Source: Aurifilum marmelostoma (lineage: Eukaryota > Ascomycota > Sordariomycetes > Diaporthales > Cryphonectriaceae). Taken from it: 64,000 bases of DNA. This document shows, in pieces, positions 11,860-23,020 of the stretch. A model generated the notes under the pieces. The model did not search any database and was not told where the DNA came from. It worked only from the letters and a program-made list of their open reading frames with translations. The position numbers and the translations under genes were made by a program. The DNA lies in contig JAMXSV010000016.1 in the NCBI GenBank assembly GCA_027559495.1, positions 1-64,000 of the forward strand. The letters run 5' to 3'. The first letter of the stretch is position 1. Every line of letters begins with the position of its first letter.

Positions 11860-12966
11860 CACACAACCCCTATCGAAATGCTCGAAGCCTGGAGCGAAGT
11901 GCAATGGCTTCCCTTTTGGAGGTACAACTTCTTGTGTGGAATTCTGGTGCTCAAGCTGGGCCTCGGGGTCAAGGTGGAATCAGGACTGCGACGGCATTTG
12001 ATGACTATTGTAGGAACGTCGAAGTTGACTTCTTGACTTCAATGTCTCCCTCTTGGCTCCTATGTTCTTCCCGAAACTGTCTCGCGTGCGCAAGCTCGCC
12101 GCCGTCGCTCTGATCGACTACATGCGTGCAAGTGCGGACACAAAATGGCCTCTGATCTTGTACGGAAATGCTGACTGGCATCACGTCGAGCATTTGTGTT
12201 TCAGCCAGCCTTGAAAATTTTGCCCGCGGGGACCTGGGCAGTACTTTTGCCATAGTGGGCAATTCAACGCCGTGCTCGCTGTGGGTTTCGTACCACATTT
12301 CCTCTGACGACGAAGTGCTCACCAGCATCTATCACGAGGTCTCTTCTATGGTACATGTGGACTAAGACAAATAGCGTTGGAGGACCAAGTCGATAGTCTT
12401 GGCCAGCATTAGGGACAGCCTGTCCTATGCTTCTGAATACTATCCAGGAGACAAATGGGGCACTGAGCTGTTGCGCCTAGACCATGAGTACTTCTCGATG
12501 ACGCGTCGCTTGACAGGAGGTACCTGCTCGAAACAGGCTACATCCTTATGCTTGGGACACCAGCCCAGCAGATAGGTATCTCCGCATGGGGCCTGGACGC
12601 CTGCGGATTCGATCCTATGCGCCTTATGGCCACACCAGGCAGGAAGGATTCGTGAAGTGGGTTTCTGAGCCCTCGGAGGTGGACACGCCCTCTGCCCTGG
12701 CCGACATCTCGCTAGCACCGAGACCATGGCACTCGCGGCATGATTGGCGGTTGAATTCGATGTAGTTCATGTCACCGGCAAGTGGGTTGTCCACCTCGCC
12801 TGTCAAGGCTGGGTCCACTGTACCTAATGTGGGCATCGATGCTGGTTTGCGACTCGGAGGCCCAGGTATCAAGCGGGATGTAACATCCTCGGATTTAAAC
12901 GAGGCTATGGGGATCACAATGGAGGACATCACCGAACAGGAGGATCAGATATGCAGTTCCATATAA
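11860..12966 (+). pseudogene. decayed coding region of unknown origin
   Basis: Several protein-like stretches follow one another on the plus strand in shifting frames: one rich in Trp and Leu near 11877-12030 (WLPFWRYNFLCGILVLKL), one near 12060-12215 (FFPKLSRVRKLAAVALIDYM), one near 12505-12650 (LLETGYILMLGTPAQQIGIS), and an open frame 12769-12966. Each ends in a stop and no set of introns joined them convincingly. The even amino-acid make-up suggests one gene broken by frameshifts, but an unrecognised multi-exon gene or chance cannot be excluded. No family is recognised. Confidence 0.27.
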
Positions 12967-13298
12967 GCGAGGGCGGGGCTTGGCTGTCAGCTTTGGTTCA
13001 GCTACATAATAGTACTTCAGTGGATAATTTTCACACTAGTCAAGTGAAATAACTTTTCCTTCCAGCCTAACCGAGATCTCCGGGTGTTCTGGAACCTTTT
13101 TCTATCTCATTCATAATTTGAATTTGGGATCATCGTCCTCCTCACTCGATACAAAAGTTAAACACAAGCAAAGAGGTGTAGCTGAATCTCTATGCTTTGC
13201 GCATTGGTCTTCAAACTGTAACCCTGTTCACCATGGTGCCTGATTCAGTGTAGTGGATGCTTTCATGGAAGAAAACAGGACAAAAGAAAGAAGATGAG

Positions 13299-13325
13299 TG
13301 GGACCGGAGAGGATCGAGCTCTCGC
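13299..13325 (-). pseudogene. tRNA-Ile 3'-end fragment
   Basis: Fourteen bases (13304-13317) are identical to the T-arm/acceptor region of the intact tRNA-Ile about 190 bp away, in the same orientation. Looser similarity continues on both sides, including a caaaag flank. The rest of a tRNA cannot be folded, so this is a partial duplicate rather than a second gene. Confidence 0.5.
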
Positions 13326-13485
13326 TTGCCCCTTGTCTTTTGCTTAACCCTCCCTTCCCCGCAGGCCTCCCCGCGACACAACGATGCTGTAGAATATAGT
13401 GACTTTTAAGGGGAAGGAAATTAAGATGGATGATAAAGAGGAAGACAAAAAATAACAAAGAAAAAAAGAGCAAAAGCAAAATGAA

Positions 13486-13585
13486 TGGTCCCGGAGAGGA
13501 TCGAACTCGCGACCTTCGCATCACAGATATTTCCTCAGTTGAGGAAATATTAGTACGACGCTCTAACCAGCTGAGCTACGGGACC
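13486..13585 (-). tRNA. tRNA-Ile (anticodon AAT) with a 26-nt intron
   Basis: Read on the minus strand, the 7-bp acceptor stem (GGTCCCG with CGGGACC, discriminator A), the D-arm, the anticodon stem TCGTA/TGCGA and a T-arm with TTCGATC all form. The T-stem has one C-T mismatch. The loop C-T-A-A-T-A-A gives anticodon AAT at 13551-13549. The intron occupies 13547-13522, at the canonical site one base 3' of the anticodon. The intron plus anticodon contain an 11-bp perfect palindrome (13527-13537 with 13540-13550). Confidence 0.93.
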
Positions 13586-14466
13586 AGCTGAATTGTTGAA
13601 AACCACTGTGGTTTTGCATACTATAACAGCAGCACATGCATTTACTGTGCAGACATCCTCATTGGCTTTCCAACTCATGTCTTCGTGACATTAATGTCTC
13701 ATAATCGAATCTAGAATTCATAGTAGTTCATGAACTTCCAAGATGAAATTGGTCCCAGCGCAGGTTGATTCTCACCAAGGGAGGACTGGCTGATTCTGAC
13801 CCCAAGCTAATAGCAGCAGCAGCAAAATTCTACCCACTAAGTCTGCGACTAGAAAGATAGATGCAACGAGTGGCACCATCATCTCACCCCAATCACTGCT
13901 GCTGCTGCTGCTGTGGGAGGCAAAACAGCTAGCTACCCCGCAGCACACATGCATGACCTCAGTGGCCACTGCTGCAGGCGCGTCCATAGGGTGACAGCTC
14001 ATCCTTGAAGGGCACTCCTGCATGCTGTTCATACCCGTTCAGGGTCCAACAGCAGCGGGATTGGCGGCTAGCAGGTGGCAATCTGCAGCACGAAAACTAC
14101 CTCATAGTGGGCTTGGTGAGGTAGCTACGCTAGGTACATGGCATGAGATTGCGTCGGTTGTGAATGAGTCCTTCCCCTCCAATCCCTTCCTTTGTTGGGT
14201 GACATCTTATCAAACTCCTCTCAGGAGATATCTAGCAACACAATAAAACTAGCAATCAGAACCAGACACATAATCCGGGTGCTCCCTTTAGACACAAATC
14301 TTCTCATCTTCTCTTCCTACAACACAGTCTAGACACATAAACATCTCCACACACAATCTGATACCCAACTACACCACAGACAACTCACAAGCTGGCCTCC
14401 TCACATAATACCCTGTCATTCCACACCCGCACACCTATAACCAGCCCCCCACCACCTCCGAACAAC
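13586..14466. other. intergenic, no gene seen
   Basis: This spacer lies between the tRNA and the small gene at 14467. It contains a short (gct)n run at about 13907-13922. It should include the promoter of the downstream gene; the last 150 bases are A/C-rich, as is common for fungal 5' leaders. Confidence 0.55.
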
Positions 14467-14763
14467 ATGTCAACCAGCCAGCAGAACACCTCAGTCAGCA
14501 ACGACGCCGACCTCGCGGCCCGCCTCGCGGCCCCCGTCTCCCCAACCACAGAAAAGTCCGCCGCCGAGGCCATGCGCCGCACCTCGGAGTGGCACCCGCC
14601 CAGCACCTCCTCCTCCACGGCACCCCGCCCCCAGCGCACCTTCTCCTTTGACCGCGAGGACCACAAGCATGCCATGATGGCCGCCAGCGGTACGCTCTCG
14701 GCTCGGGGGGCGTCTGGGGTGGGTGATACTGCGGGGTTCAGTGAGAAGGGGACGACGGCTTAG
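14467..14763 (+). CDS. small hydrophilic fungal protein, function unknown
   Basis: A single-exon frame of 98 aa begins at the first ATG after an A/C-rich leader. It is Ser/Thr/Ala-rich, has no signal peptide or membrane segment, and is probably disordered. The layout (acidic-polar N-terminus, a central PQRTFSFDREDHKHAMM block, a C-terminal GFSEKG) resembles a group of short, poorly characterised ascomycete proteins that end in a GFSE motif; this is pattern recognition, not a search result. GC-rich third positions agree with neighbouring genes. The complementary strand is also open, a by-product of high GC3. Confidence 0.7.
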   Translation: MSTSQQNTSVSNDADLAARLAAPVSPTTEKSAAEAMRRTSEWHPPSTSSSTAPRPQRTFSFDREDHKHAMMAASGTLSARGASGVGDTAGFSEKGTTA

Positions 14764-15625
14764 GCTTGGTGGCGGGGTAGAAAGATGACAGCTAGTGGTT
14801 CCTTGGGTGTGTTGTTGCGTGAGCTCGTGGATTGGACGGGGCAAACTGTGTGGTTCCGGGTGGGGTGATGGGGTTCTGCTCCTGCTGGTGTGGTACGATG
14901 AACAGACGGACGACAACTGGCAATTCAGACCTGAGAAGGATGAACGGAAGAGGACCTGCTGTTCACATTACTGAGTTCCATCCTATATTTTAGTGATAGG
15001 AGTCCTTAGTTCGGTCAGGTGCTACTGTTGAGCAGTGGCGCGGTGGTAAAAGTCGAAAATGAATTCTCAGGTTGCATGGCGCGTCATGATTCGAGGCATA
15101 CTTTTTTTGGGGGGGGGAGGTACAGCACAGCACAACACCGCTCATTCAGCGCACAGACGTATTGCGTCTTCCATGGACAGATTTTAAAAATCATGAGTTG
15201 AATTGGGATTGTCCGTCCTAGTCTGTACAGTATCCTATGGTAACCTACTCCAGCTCCGGTGCATGTGATCATGCTTGGTATATAACGCTGCCGTCGTAAA
15301 AATAATACAGGAAAAATATGTTAAGAGTTGAGAATCCATCGCAAGCACCCTAGGCGAGATAGGTGGTGGACCATTTCAAAGCCCAGAACACCCCGTCAAC
15401 TTTCCAAAACGCCTTCGCATCAAGAAGTACAGAGAATTCGATTGTTGGTGATTGCAATTTGTTTCGTGTGTGGTAGGAATGATTTGGTCGTCGCATTCCT
15501 CGCCAGTAGCCAAGTTTCGTCGGCCACATCGTACAGCGGAGCAGCCTCGCCAGTGACGGAGAGCCGCCTCTAGATCAATCGGGAAGCAATGCAGGCTTGC
15601 GTCTACACAGAAGTACAGCAGCAGC
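14764..15625. other. intergenic between convergent genes, nothing seen
   Basis: This is the 3' flank of both neighbours. A G-run (15110-15118) and scattered T-rich words that could serve as 3'-end signals are present, with no coding pattern. Confidence 0.5.
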
Positions 15626-18484
15626 CTAAAACCCATGAGGCCCTGTGCCGTCCATGCCACCGGTGGTGAAATACTCGGACACGACGCCAAGACCGTAGCT
15701 GATGCCGGCAACCCAGACGCCACCCACAAGCAACCTCTTCCCTAGGCTGTTCTTCTGCTTCTGGCCATCTGTGGCCTTTTGCTTGGGGCCACTGTATACA
15801 GGCTCCTCACGCCGGAGATTGATGTTGTACTTGACACGGGGCGATGATGGGGACGGCGGCGGCGGCGGCAGATTGCTAGCCTCAGTCTCGGGCAGATTGT
15901 CATAATTGACATACCCTGTCGGAGAGGCAAAGTTCGCACTGGCTGGCGACATGGCTCTGGGTCTACCTGTCATGTCGATGGGGTTGATGGGTGCCGATGC
16001 GGGCTGAGGCTGAGTCTCCGCGGACGGGCCCTCCACTTTGTTCTCTGCAAGGCTGTCTCCTGCCCGCTTGATTGATGTTGACCGACGAGCCTTGCGGAAG
16101 ATGAGGACGTCACCACTGCCCGAGACGATCTCGAAGCCTTGTGCTTCAAGAGCGGCAAAGTGTGGAAAGAACTTTGTAGGGTGTGAAAGGCGGAGAAGTG
16201 CGTCGGCTGGCGACAGCGCTGACGCGAAGTCTGGTGCGAACGATGTGGTCTCGGCCATGTTGACTTTTTGCATGGTCGGGTCGTACGCCAGAATCTTGTA
16301 CAGCGTGGAGCCATCAGCTGCGCGGGAGCTGACATCCTGGAGAGAGGAAGTTGGCTCCTCGACCATGGGGGAGGCTGCCTCTTCCGGGCGTTCCTGGCTG
16401 GCTTCAACCGCAGGAGGCGAGCTAGCCTGTTGCTTAGGCAGCGATGGTGATGCGTCACTGTCAAACGCACCGGCTGCTGAAGTCTCGAGCCCCTGAGATT
16501 CCTTGGAAAGAAGATTGTTATAGGTGGCAGCCGTGTCCTGACGGGGCTGTCGGTCTAAAGCGGGCTGGACTTTGGAAGGTGAAGGACGGCCGAATGCTCC
16601 CTCCAGTCCGCCATCCATATTTTCGCTCTGGGCCGTAGCCTCATAGGTATAGGTCTCGGTGCTCTCAGTAGGCATTGAAGACAAGGTCTGCGTCCAGGAC
16701 TTTTCGAACTCCTCCGGGAAGTCACGGACAAAGTTGCCCGTGACCTTGGGTGCTGACGCGCCGGCGTCTTGATTCTTGGCTCTCGCAGACTTGACAGCAA
16801 GAGTTGCCTCTCTGTCCTCCGCATCAGACATACGTTCATGCTGCTCCATCAGCGATTCCATCTCATGGATGTCTGGGCCTTTGTTTGACAGTGTCGTCTT
16901 CTGCACGACTTCAGATTCCGACATATCAGCACCATCCACCTCTGTGGGAACCATTCGTCCAGAACCGTCATTGTCGATCAGATCAGGCTCGGTCGAGCCG
17001 GGTGTGCCTTCCACCTGACCATATCTCCTCCGTAGATCTTCGACGTTTGGTTCTGTGAAGTCGTCGGGCTCCACTTGTTCGATGAAGGATCGGTATCTGA
17101 TATGTACTTCGGGCTGCGCGGAAGCCCTGGTAGAGACCAGAGGCTTCTCACAAGGCTCAGGGGCGCTGAGGGAAGTCTCGACATCACTTCGCAAAGTAAC
17201 AGCCTCGTCAGGGTCCAGTGCGTGCTGATCGACACGGCTGGGTCTGATGTTCTCCTCGATCCGCTTCGAGAGTTCCTCGGCCAGCCAAGGCTCACCTTCA
17301 TGCTTGTCGGCCTCGTGAGTGGGGGGGTTCAGATCCTCAAACTGCTCGTGAGCCTTAGCCGCAGCCTTCTTGTACCTGTCAAGACCATCGTGCAGCTGCT
17401 GTGTAGGGAGCTCTTCAGCGGTGGACCCAGGATTCCCATCTGGGTCTGAGCACTGTAAGGGATCCAACTTCTGCAAGGCATCTTCCTCTGAGGTCTTCTT
17501 GGAGAAGCCTTTAGCCTCAGATTTCTCGGTCTCATTCACGAGGACAGATTGGTCCTCGTGAATTGGACCAGAACTGTGACTTGGTTGTGTAATGGCCTCA
17601 TTCCGAACCTTACGTTGACCCGCCGAGCTCTTCGTATCATACAGTGGGCCCTTATTTTGAACAGAAGTATCTGACCTGCCCGAATTCTCCATAAACTCGT
17701 CAGGATCCTTTGTGTCACTGCCAACTTCAGACCTTCCATCCTTGCCAGGGTACTTTGCCGAGTAGTGGTCGTGAAGATGACCCAGCCATTTGATACTGTA
17801 CCCGATGTTGGCGTGGGTAACCCACGACCGGTAATCTTCGGACGTCCTGAGAGGACTACCTTCTTCGTGTTTGGGGCTTTCGGGACTTGGATGTTTGGCA
17901 ACTTTTCGGTTCGTGATTGGGTCGATGACGAAGTCTTCCTGCTCGATGGGCCTGCCATGCTCTGCCGGAGAGACCGATCGAGATTCTGGCGTTATTTCCT
18001 CCCTGCTGCACGAGCCGCGAAACGGCATTTCCTTCTCTTGGCCGAATATTAGATGGTCTATCGCCCCGCGCTCGACATCTTCGATGTTGTGACCAGGACG
18101 CACTCCGTCCTTGTTCTCGGGCGTTCGCTGTTTATGGCGCTCGGCTCCGTCGCGGGGCCGATCTCCTGGACGCGCAGAGTAAGGATGCCAATACGTATTC
18201 ACCATGCGCTGCAGAGTGTGTCGGGCATCTTCGGCGAAGGGGTATTTGTCCCAGGGCAGCCGCCTATTGACATGTTGGTTGTATTTATGCATCAAGATGC
18301 GCTGTCGTCGTCTTATCTCGCGCTGGAGGTCATCGTCGACGTACTTGGACCACATGCCGAAGCGGAACCCTCGGCATTGCTCCCGGTGCCGTTTGCCAAC
18401 GACGCCGAGGACTCGGGCGCTGGCAACATGACTAGTGTGCAGGGACCTTGCCCTCGAGGTGAACTGAGAAGCGGTCGTCAACAT
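15626..18484 (-). CDS. large Ser/Thr-rich protein, probably mitochondrial
   Basis: A single exon encodes 952 aa. The N-terminal ~45 residues are rich in Arg, Ser and Ala without acids (RARSLHTSHVASARVLG), like a mitochondrial presequence. They are followed by a conserved basic segment (FGMWSKYVDDDLQREIRRRQ) and a FVIDPITNRKV motif near 190. The long middle is acidic, Ser/Thr/Glu-rich and presumably disordered. Around 715-800 lies a folded-looking domain (YKILAYDPTMQKVNMAETTS ... LIFRKARR). One hydrophobic segment near the C-terminus (LLVGGVWVAGISYGLGVV) suggests an inner-membrane anchor. This architecture matches a family annotated in ascomycetes only as serine-threonine rich protein. Its function is unknown. 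It is divergent with respect to the gene-poor stretch upstream. Confidence 0.85.
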   Translation of the reverse strand: MLTTASQFTSRARSLHTSHVASARVLGVVGKRHREQCRGFRFGMWSKYVDDDLQREIRRRQRILMHKYNQHVNRRLPWDKYPFAEDARHTLQRMVNTYWHPYSARPGDRPRDGAERHKQRTPENKDGVRPGHNIEDVERGAIDHLIFGQEKEMPFRGSCSREEITPESRSVSPAEHGRPIEQEDFVIDPITNRKVAKHPSPESPKHEEGSPLRTSEDYRSWVTHANIGYSIKWLGHLHDHYSAKYPGKDGRSEVGSDTKDPDEFMENSGRSDTSVQNKGPLYDTKSSAGQRKVRNEAITQPSHSSGPIHEDQSVLVNETEKSEAKGFSKKTSEEDALQKLDPLQCSDPDGNPGSTAEELPTQQLHDGLDRYKKAAAKAHEQFEDLNPPTHEADKHEGEPWLAEELSKRIEENIRPSRVDQHALDPDEAVTLRSDVETSLSAPEPCEKPLVSTRASAQPEVHIRYRSFIEQVEPDDFTEPNVEDLRRRYGQVEGTPGSTEPDLIDNDGSGRMVPTEVDGADMSESEVVQKTTLSNKGPDIHEMESLMEQHERMSDAEDREATLAVKSARAKNQDAGASAPKVTGNFVRDFPEEFEKSWTQTLSSMPTESTETYTYEATAQSENMDGGLEGAFGRPSPSKVQPALDRQPRQDTAATYNNLLSKESQGLETSAAGAFDSDASPSLPKQQASSPPAVEASQERPEEAASPMVEEPTSSLQDVSSRAADGSTLYKILAYDPTMQKVNMAETTSFAPDFASALSPADALLRLSHPTKFFPHFAALEAQGFEIVSGSGDVLIFRKARRSTSIKRAGDSLAENKVEGPSAETQPQPASAPINPIDMTGRPRAMSPASANFASPTGYVNYDNLPETEASNLPPPPPSPSSPRVKYNINLRREEPVYSGPKQKATDGQKQKNSLGKRLLVGGVWVAGISYGLGVVSEYFTTGGMDGTGPHGF

Positions 18485-21355
18485 TGTGAGGACGTAGCTG
18501 GTCGAGACGAGATCATGCTATGGAAGTCTGTCTGGTCCGCCCAGCGTGACTGGGTGGAGATTCGCAGCAGAGCTCTGGTAGCCGGGGCGATAAGCAGGTC
18601 AGTTGAGTGAGGGACCGTTGAGAGGATGCACACGCTGAGACGTCCAAGCCCTAACACAGCAGGTGTGGGACGACGTTCAGGACTGGCGGCAGTCCGGGGG
18701 GGGGGGATGTTTCCTGCCAACGATGAGGAAGCAGTGAGTCGACCCTCTATAGCAGCGCAAAGAGACTGGAGGTTGATGCAGGCTGCTGTGGCGTGATGTT
18801 ACAGAGACTTGTGATAGGGAGAAGGGAGATGATGGCTCATATCGAAGCCCAAAGTAGAGCCCTGGAGGTTGTTGGAGTACGCATAAGCAGTGATGTAGGT
18901 GGAAGGATCAGTGGGCGTGTGGGGGTACATGAACTCGAGAATGAGGGGTCACTCACCATTGGGGGGGGGGGGTTGCTCTTCTGAGAACGGACCAGCGGAA
19001 CCGGCCTAACAAAGAACTAGGGACTCGAGTACTGCAACTATCCCAAATTGCTGCATTAGACATCACTTGTGTAGCAGTTCTACATGGCTTTAGAATTTCC
19101 TCAACCATCAGCAATATATACATTCTATCAAGGGCTGATATTTAACCTCCAAAGGTCAATACTGGAGTCTCTTCGATCCGTCTCATGCTTCATTTGTCAT
19201 CTTCAAGTCAAACTTGAGTCTCAGGTGGAGCCTAGCTGAACGCGGGGTAATGGCAGTAGTGCTCTGGCGATGCCCCACTCGCTCGGGAAGAATAAGTATG
19301 CAAGGACAGGGAGACGAAGTCCCTATCATCCACTGAAGCCCAAGCAGCCCCAGCATGCTAGGGTGTGCTGGCCTGCAAGAACCACTGCCAAGTCTCAGTG
19401 TTGTCAGTGTTGCAACAAGAGAACCATCCACCAATTAATCCCTGAAAATGGAGTTCAACAACCAATGTCGCATAGCTCAACTCAACACTAGGCAACAAAG
19501 ACTCGCAAGAATGTTATGGCATAATATAGACAGATTCCCTCGTCATTGATTCATTGCTATGCTCACACCTGCACTTTATGCTACTACAAAAGCATCTTAT
19601 TCCATGACGCTACGTGAATGTGGCATTTCTCAAGAGTTGAGACACAGACCTTAGAAGAGCTGCCTTGCTGTCTTCTTATCTTCTATACGCCTTTGCAACA
19701 TTTTCCTCAGCAATTTAAGAGAGTCTGCCTAATACTTCCAAACACAACTTATTCTGACCTCTCCATATTTGCATTCAGCACGCTGACCCTGACCTTCCAC
19801 TGCCTTGCATCATTGTGTGAGCACTTTAGGAATGGCATGGTAGAGTGTAGCTCATAATTATTGTCACGAAAGAAAGAAAGGGATGCAAAAGAAGGGGGGA
19901 GGGGCTACTTTCTACTTCGCCTAGCCCTTGCAGCTGACTACTGGAAGATCTCAGCATACTTTACTGATTGATCAACCTTGACGAGTCCAGTAGCGTAACA
20001 CTCACAAGCTCGTATAATTACTGAATGCAGCGGCAGGGCCTCCCGTGTTGTGGACATATGAAGACGACTGAAGGTGCACAGAAGCAACCAAGTCGCGAAC
20101 AATATTACATCCTCGTTGTATATCTCTTTAACCTTCCAGCCATGTCTCGCTTCTTTAGCTCTTCGGCCGGATTATGGTATGGCTCCTCGGGCTCAACATG
20201 GACGAATGGCCTATGATGACGCTGTTAAGATGTCCAACTCTAAATGCTAAATTCGGGGCACTGAATGCGTGTGGTGGTCCTGAGCGAAGAAGGCGGGCAA
20301 TCAGAGGCTAACTGCAACTCTTCTAGGTATTGCTCTAGGAACTAGGCAGTCTCCAAGAGGTTTTTGCAAGCAGGACTAGCGATTCTATCTCTTAAAAGTA
20401 CCTCAAAGCAGCATTGTCTATTTGAGAATGGGTCTCGAAACAACCAGTCGGTACACCAACCCCTCATTCAACCCGTAGATACAAGGATTTTGTTGTCAGT
20501 GCTAGTATTACTTCATCTGAAAATTAAAGACCTGCCATGTTCACAAGGACGGAACGAGAGCCCCGCCTCTGTCGAATCCTCCTGAAGGGCCCTACGTTGC
20601 CCGGGAGGGCTGGTGATGAGAGTTTATGTGGATCACCAAAAGTGTGATCAAGGGTGTACACGAAATCGAAAGAACTGATAGGTCTGAGCTCCCACTTTTG
20701 GAGTGGTGAGCCTCAAACAGACTGATGGAATGGAAAGTTGAGTCATCTAAACAAAGCTATGACAGGATGGAATCGTGGAGTACATCTGGAAGCAAAGGAG
20801 CAGTGCAAGTCACAGGCAGGAAATAAAAGGACATCAAACTCAATATCTGATAGAAAATCTCCTCTGAGCTAGAATACTTTCTTCACCGGCCCTTGGGCGA
20901 TATGGACAATCTGTCACGCCTGAACTATAGTCATCTGGAGTGCTCGCACTCCGTGAGAAACAAAGGTATTGTGATGGGCGAAGTCAACCGACTCTCGTCA
21001 ATGCAATTGATTGGGCATGTGTATGACTTGGTGACCTGTGAGATAGGACTTGATGGATATACATATAGCGCTCAGATATCTTGTTTGCTCAACTCCAAAG
21101 CTATCTTTATCAACTTGCAAAGCAACTCAAGGAGATACCAACCAGAAGAAATCGAACTCAGGGAAACCAATATAATCAACAGTCTTGCGCAATAAGATTA
21201 CTATCTCTTCCGGCTGAGGCATATACCACTCCTTGGTAAGTACGTGTATGATCACCACCTCTTGGGTACCCCTATACGAAACGACAAAAGTTCTGACATC
21301 AAGACATGCAGCACTAATCGACCCAAAGACACACAGCCGAACCGAACATAAAACA
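18485..21355. other. gene-poor 2.9 kb
   Basis: No supported gene. G-runs occur at 18698-18706 and 18961-18972. Short open frames (for example 19618-19857 and 20902-21195 plus) have no conserved features. The promoter of the large minus-strand gene should lie at 18485-18800. Confidence 0.5.
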
Positions 21356-21598
21356 ATGGCAGCCGGATTGTGTCCCTCGTGCGGTCAGTCGACAGCGAAG
21401 CCGGGTGTGGTTGCATGGGGAGGCTGGACACGATGCCCCCGGAACTGCACATACAATGACACTATAGGCGAAGTCGCGTGTCAAGCTTGCGATGGCATGC
21501 ATGGACGGTTCATCATGGATGAATACAAGAAAGACAAGTGGGTCAAGACGTGGGTAACGTGCTCGGCGTGCTCCGGCCTGGGATGCAACCCAATGTGA
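21356..21598 (+). CDS. small CxxC (zinc-ribbon-like) protein
   Basis: An 80-aa frame starts at an ATG with a good fungal context (acaATGG). It contains CPSC (6-9), CPRNC (27-31), CQAC (42-45) and CSACSGLGC (70-78). The last resembles the CxxCxGxG unit of DnaJ-type zinc-binding domains. Eight or nine cysteines in paired spacing in 80 residues, with Trp/Gly between them, suggest a two-zinc fold. No signal peptide is present. Function is unknown; short proteins of this type are common orphans in fungi. A longer upstream ATG-less extension of the frame exists but is not conserved in composition. Confidence 0.55.
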   Translation: MAAGLCPSCGQSTAKPGVVAWGGWTRCPRNCTYNDTIGEVACQACDGMHGRFIMDEYKKDKWVKTWVTCSACSGLGCNPM

Positions 21599-23020
21599 GA
21601 CATGCAAGGACTCCGGTTCTCCCACCGGAGGCTACTTGCGCCTACCTCAGGCGATTTGCTCGAATAGGGCGCACCCACCTTATCAGTGGCCTTCCCGCCC
21701 AGCAAACCAATAGTCTGACAAGCCGATAATCGAAATAGAGGAAGGGCAAACAAGAGAAATAATGTCTTCAGGGGAACGATGATTGAGGGACAAGGTGATC
21801 AAGTTCTTCTGCTTATATGGCAGCAGGTGTACAGATTTGAAGTCCTTGGTCTTGTCAGGAATCCCTATATGGCAGGTCGGCCAATCCGCAGACCTCTCTG
21901 ACTTATGCATGGAGCAAAACAAGTCTTGATTGTCCCCATAGCTGGCGACACCGCAACCATTCGAGCTGGATCCCAGATTTGCAGTTATCTTTAGTCAAGG
22001 CCTGCACTTTGACTAGGGTAGCGGCCAAGCTCATTCCGTGCTTCATTCTCATCAACGTTGATGGCAGGGTGGGATCTAGAATATAGACCCCTCCCAGTAT
22101 TGACCATGTAAAATGTGCTCCGGATGATTTTCAGTTGTGCTTTCAAATATTCTCGCCTTCGGGACTGATGAAGGCACAATAGTATGCAAGTAAATGGAAA
22201 GAAGGGTGAACGCAGACAGCATAGCCAGGGGGTATCTTAGGGCCTAGTTGTTTGTTACCCTACAGCCCCGTAGGACCTCTCCCAAGCGGCGAGGGTTTCC
22301 AGGGTTCCAAGGTTGTTAACAGAACCCAGTGAGCACTCAGAAACTGATTTCAACACAAATGACGGATCAGAGATCGATTTCTTCGCATGACCATATCATG
22401 TCTTCGGCATATGGTTTGAAGATTTTGCATAATCTCAACTTTCCTACTGTAGGCCACCGGTTTTGGCCGCTAGAACTGCAAGTTGATGTCAGCAACCTGC
22501 TGCTGAGATGAGCCTCATGCCAAGGTGCAAGCCCCCGCCCAGCCCCGTGCAGGGTCACTGTAGTGCTGCTTGTACTTAGTAGTAGCATGCCATAAGTGCA
22601 TTTGTGATGTGGGGCTACGAGCTGCACTTCGCACCCTGACGCAGACGCTACCAAACGTGCTTACCTAGCTCCCCACCCCACCAGGAACCGGCGTGACGCA
22701 CCTTCATCATCCATTTCCACCGCGGGGTCGATCTGAAGACGTCCGTTTTTTCTTTGCGCAGATCACTCAAATCTTGCCAATAATTGTGACCATATCTGGC
22801 CCTTTATATACTTTAAAGATTCTTACCCTGTGGTCTCTCGATCGCGGCAATTTCAAGAGATTCAACTTCTCCCCGCATCTGGCACAGACCCTTACGTCGT
22901 TTCTTTACGGTCGACCGTCCCCTACCTTTCTATCGCCGCCCTCCCCCCCTCCCCCAAAACCGACCAATATCTACGCCCACCTCTTCCTCTCACCACACAC
23001 CCAAGCTACGCGCCGCCGGT
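21599..23020. other. intergenic, LTN1 promoter side
   Basis: No gene. The last ~300 bases become pyrimidine- and CCC-rich (for example ccctcccccc at about 22930), typical of a fungal core promoter and leader, and lead to the LTN1 start. Confidence 0.55.
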
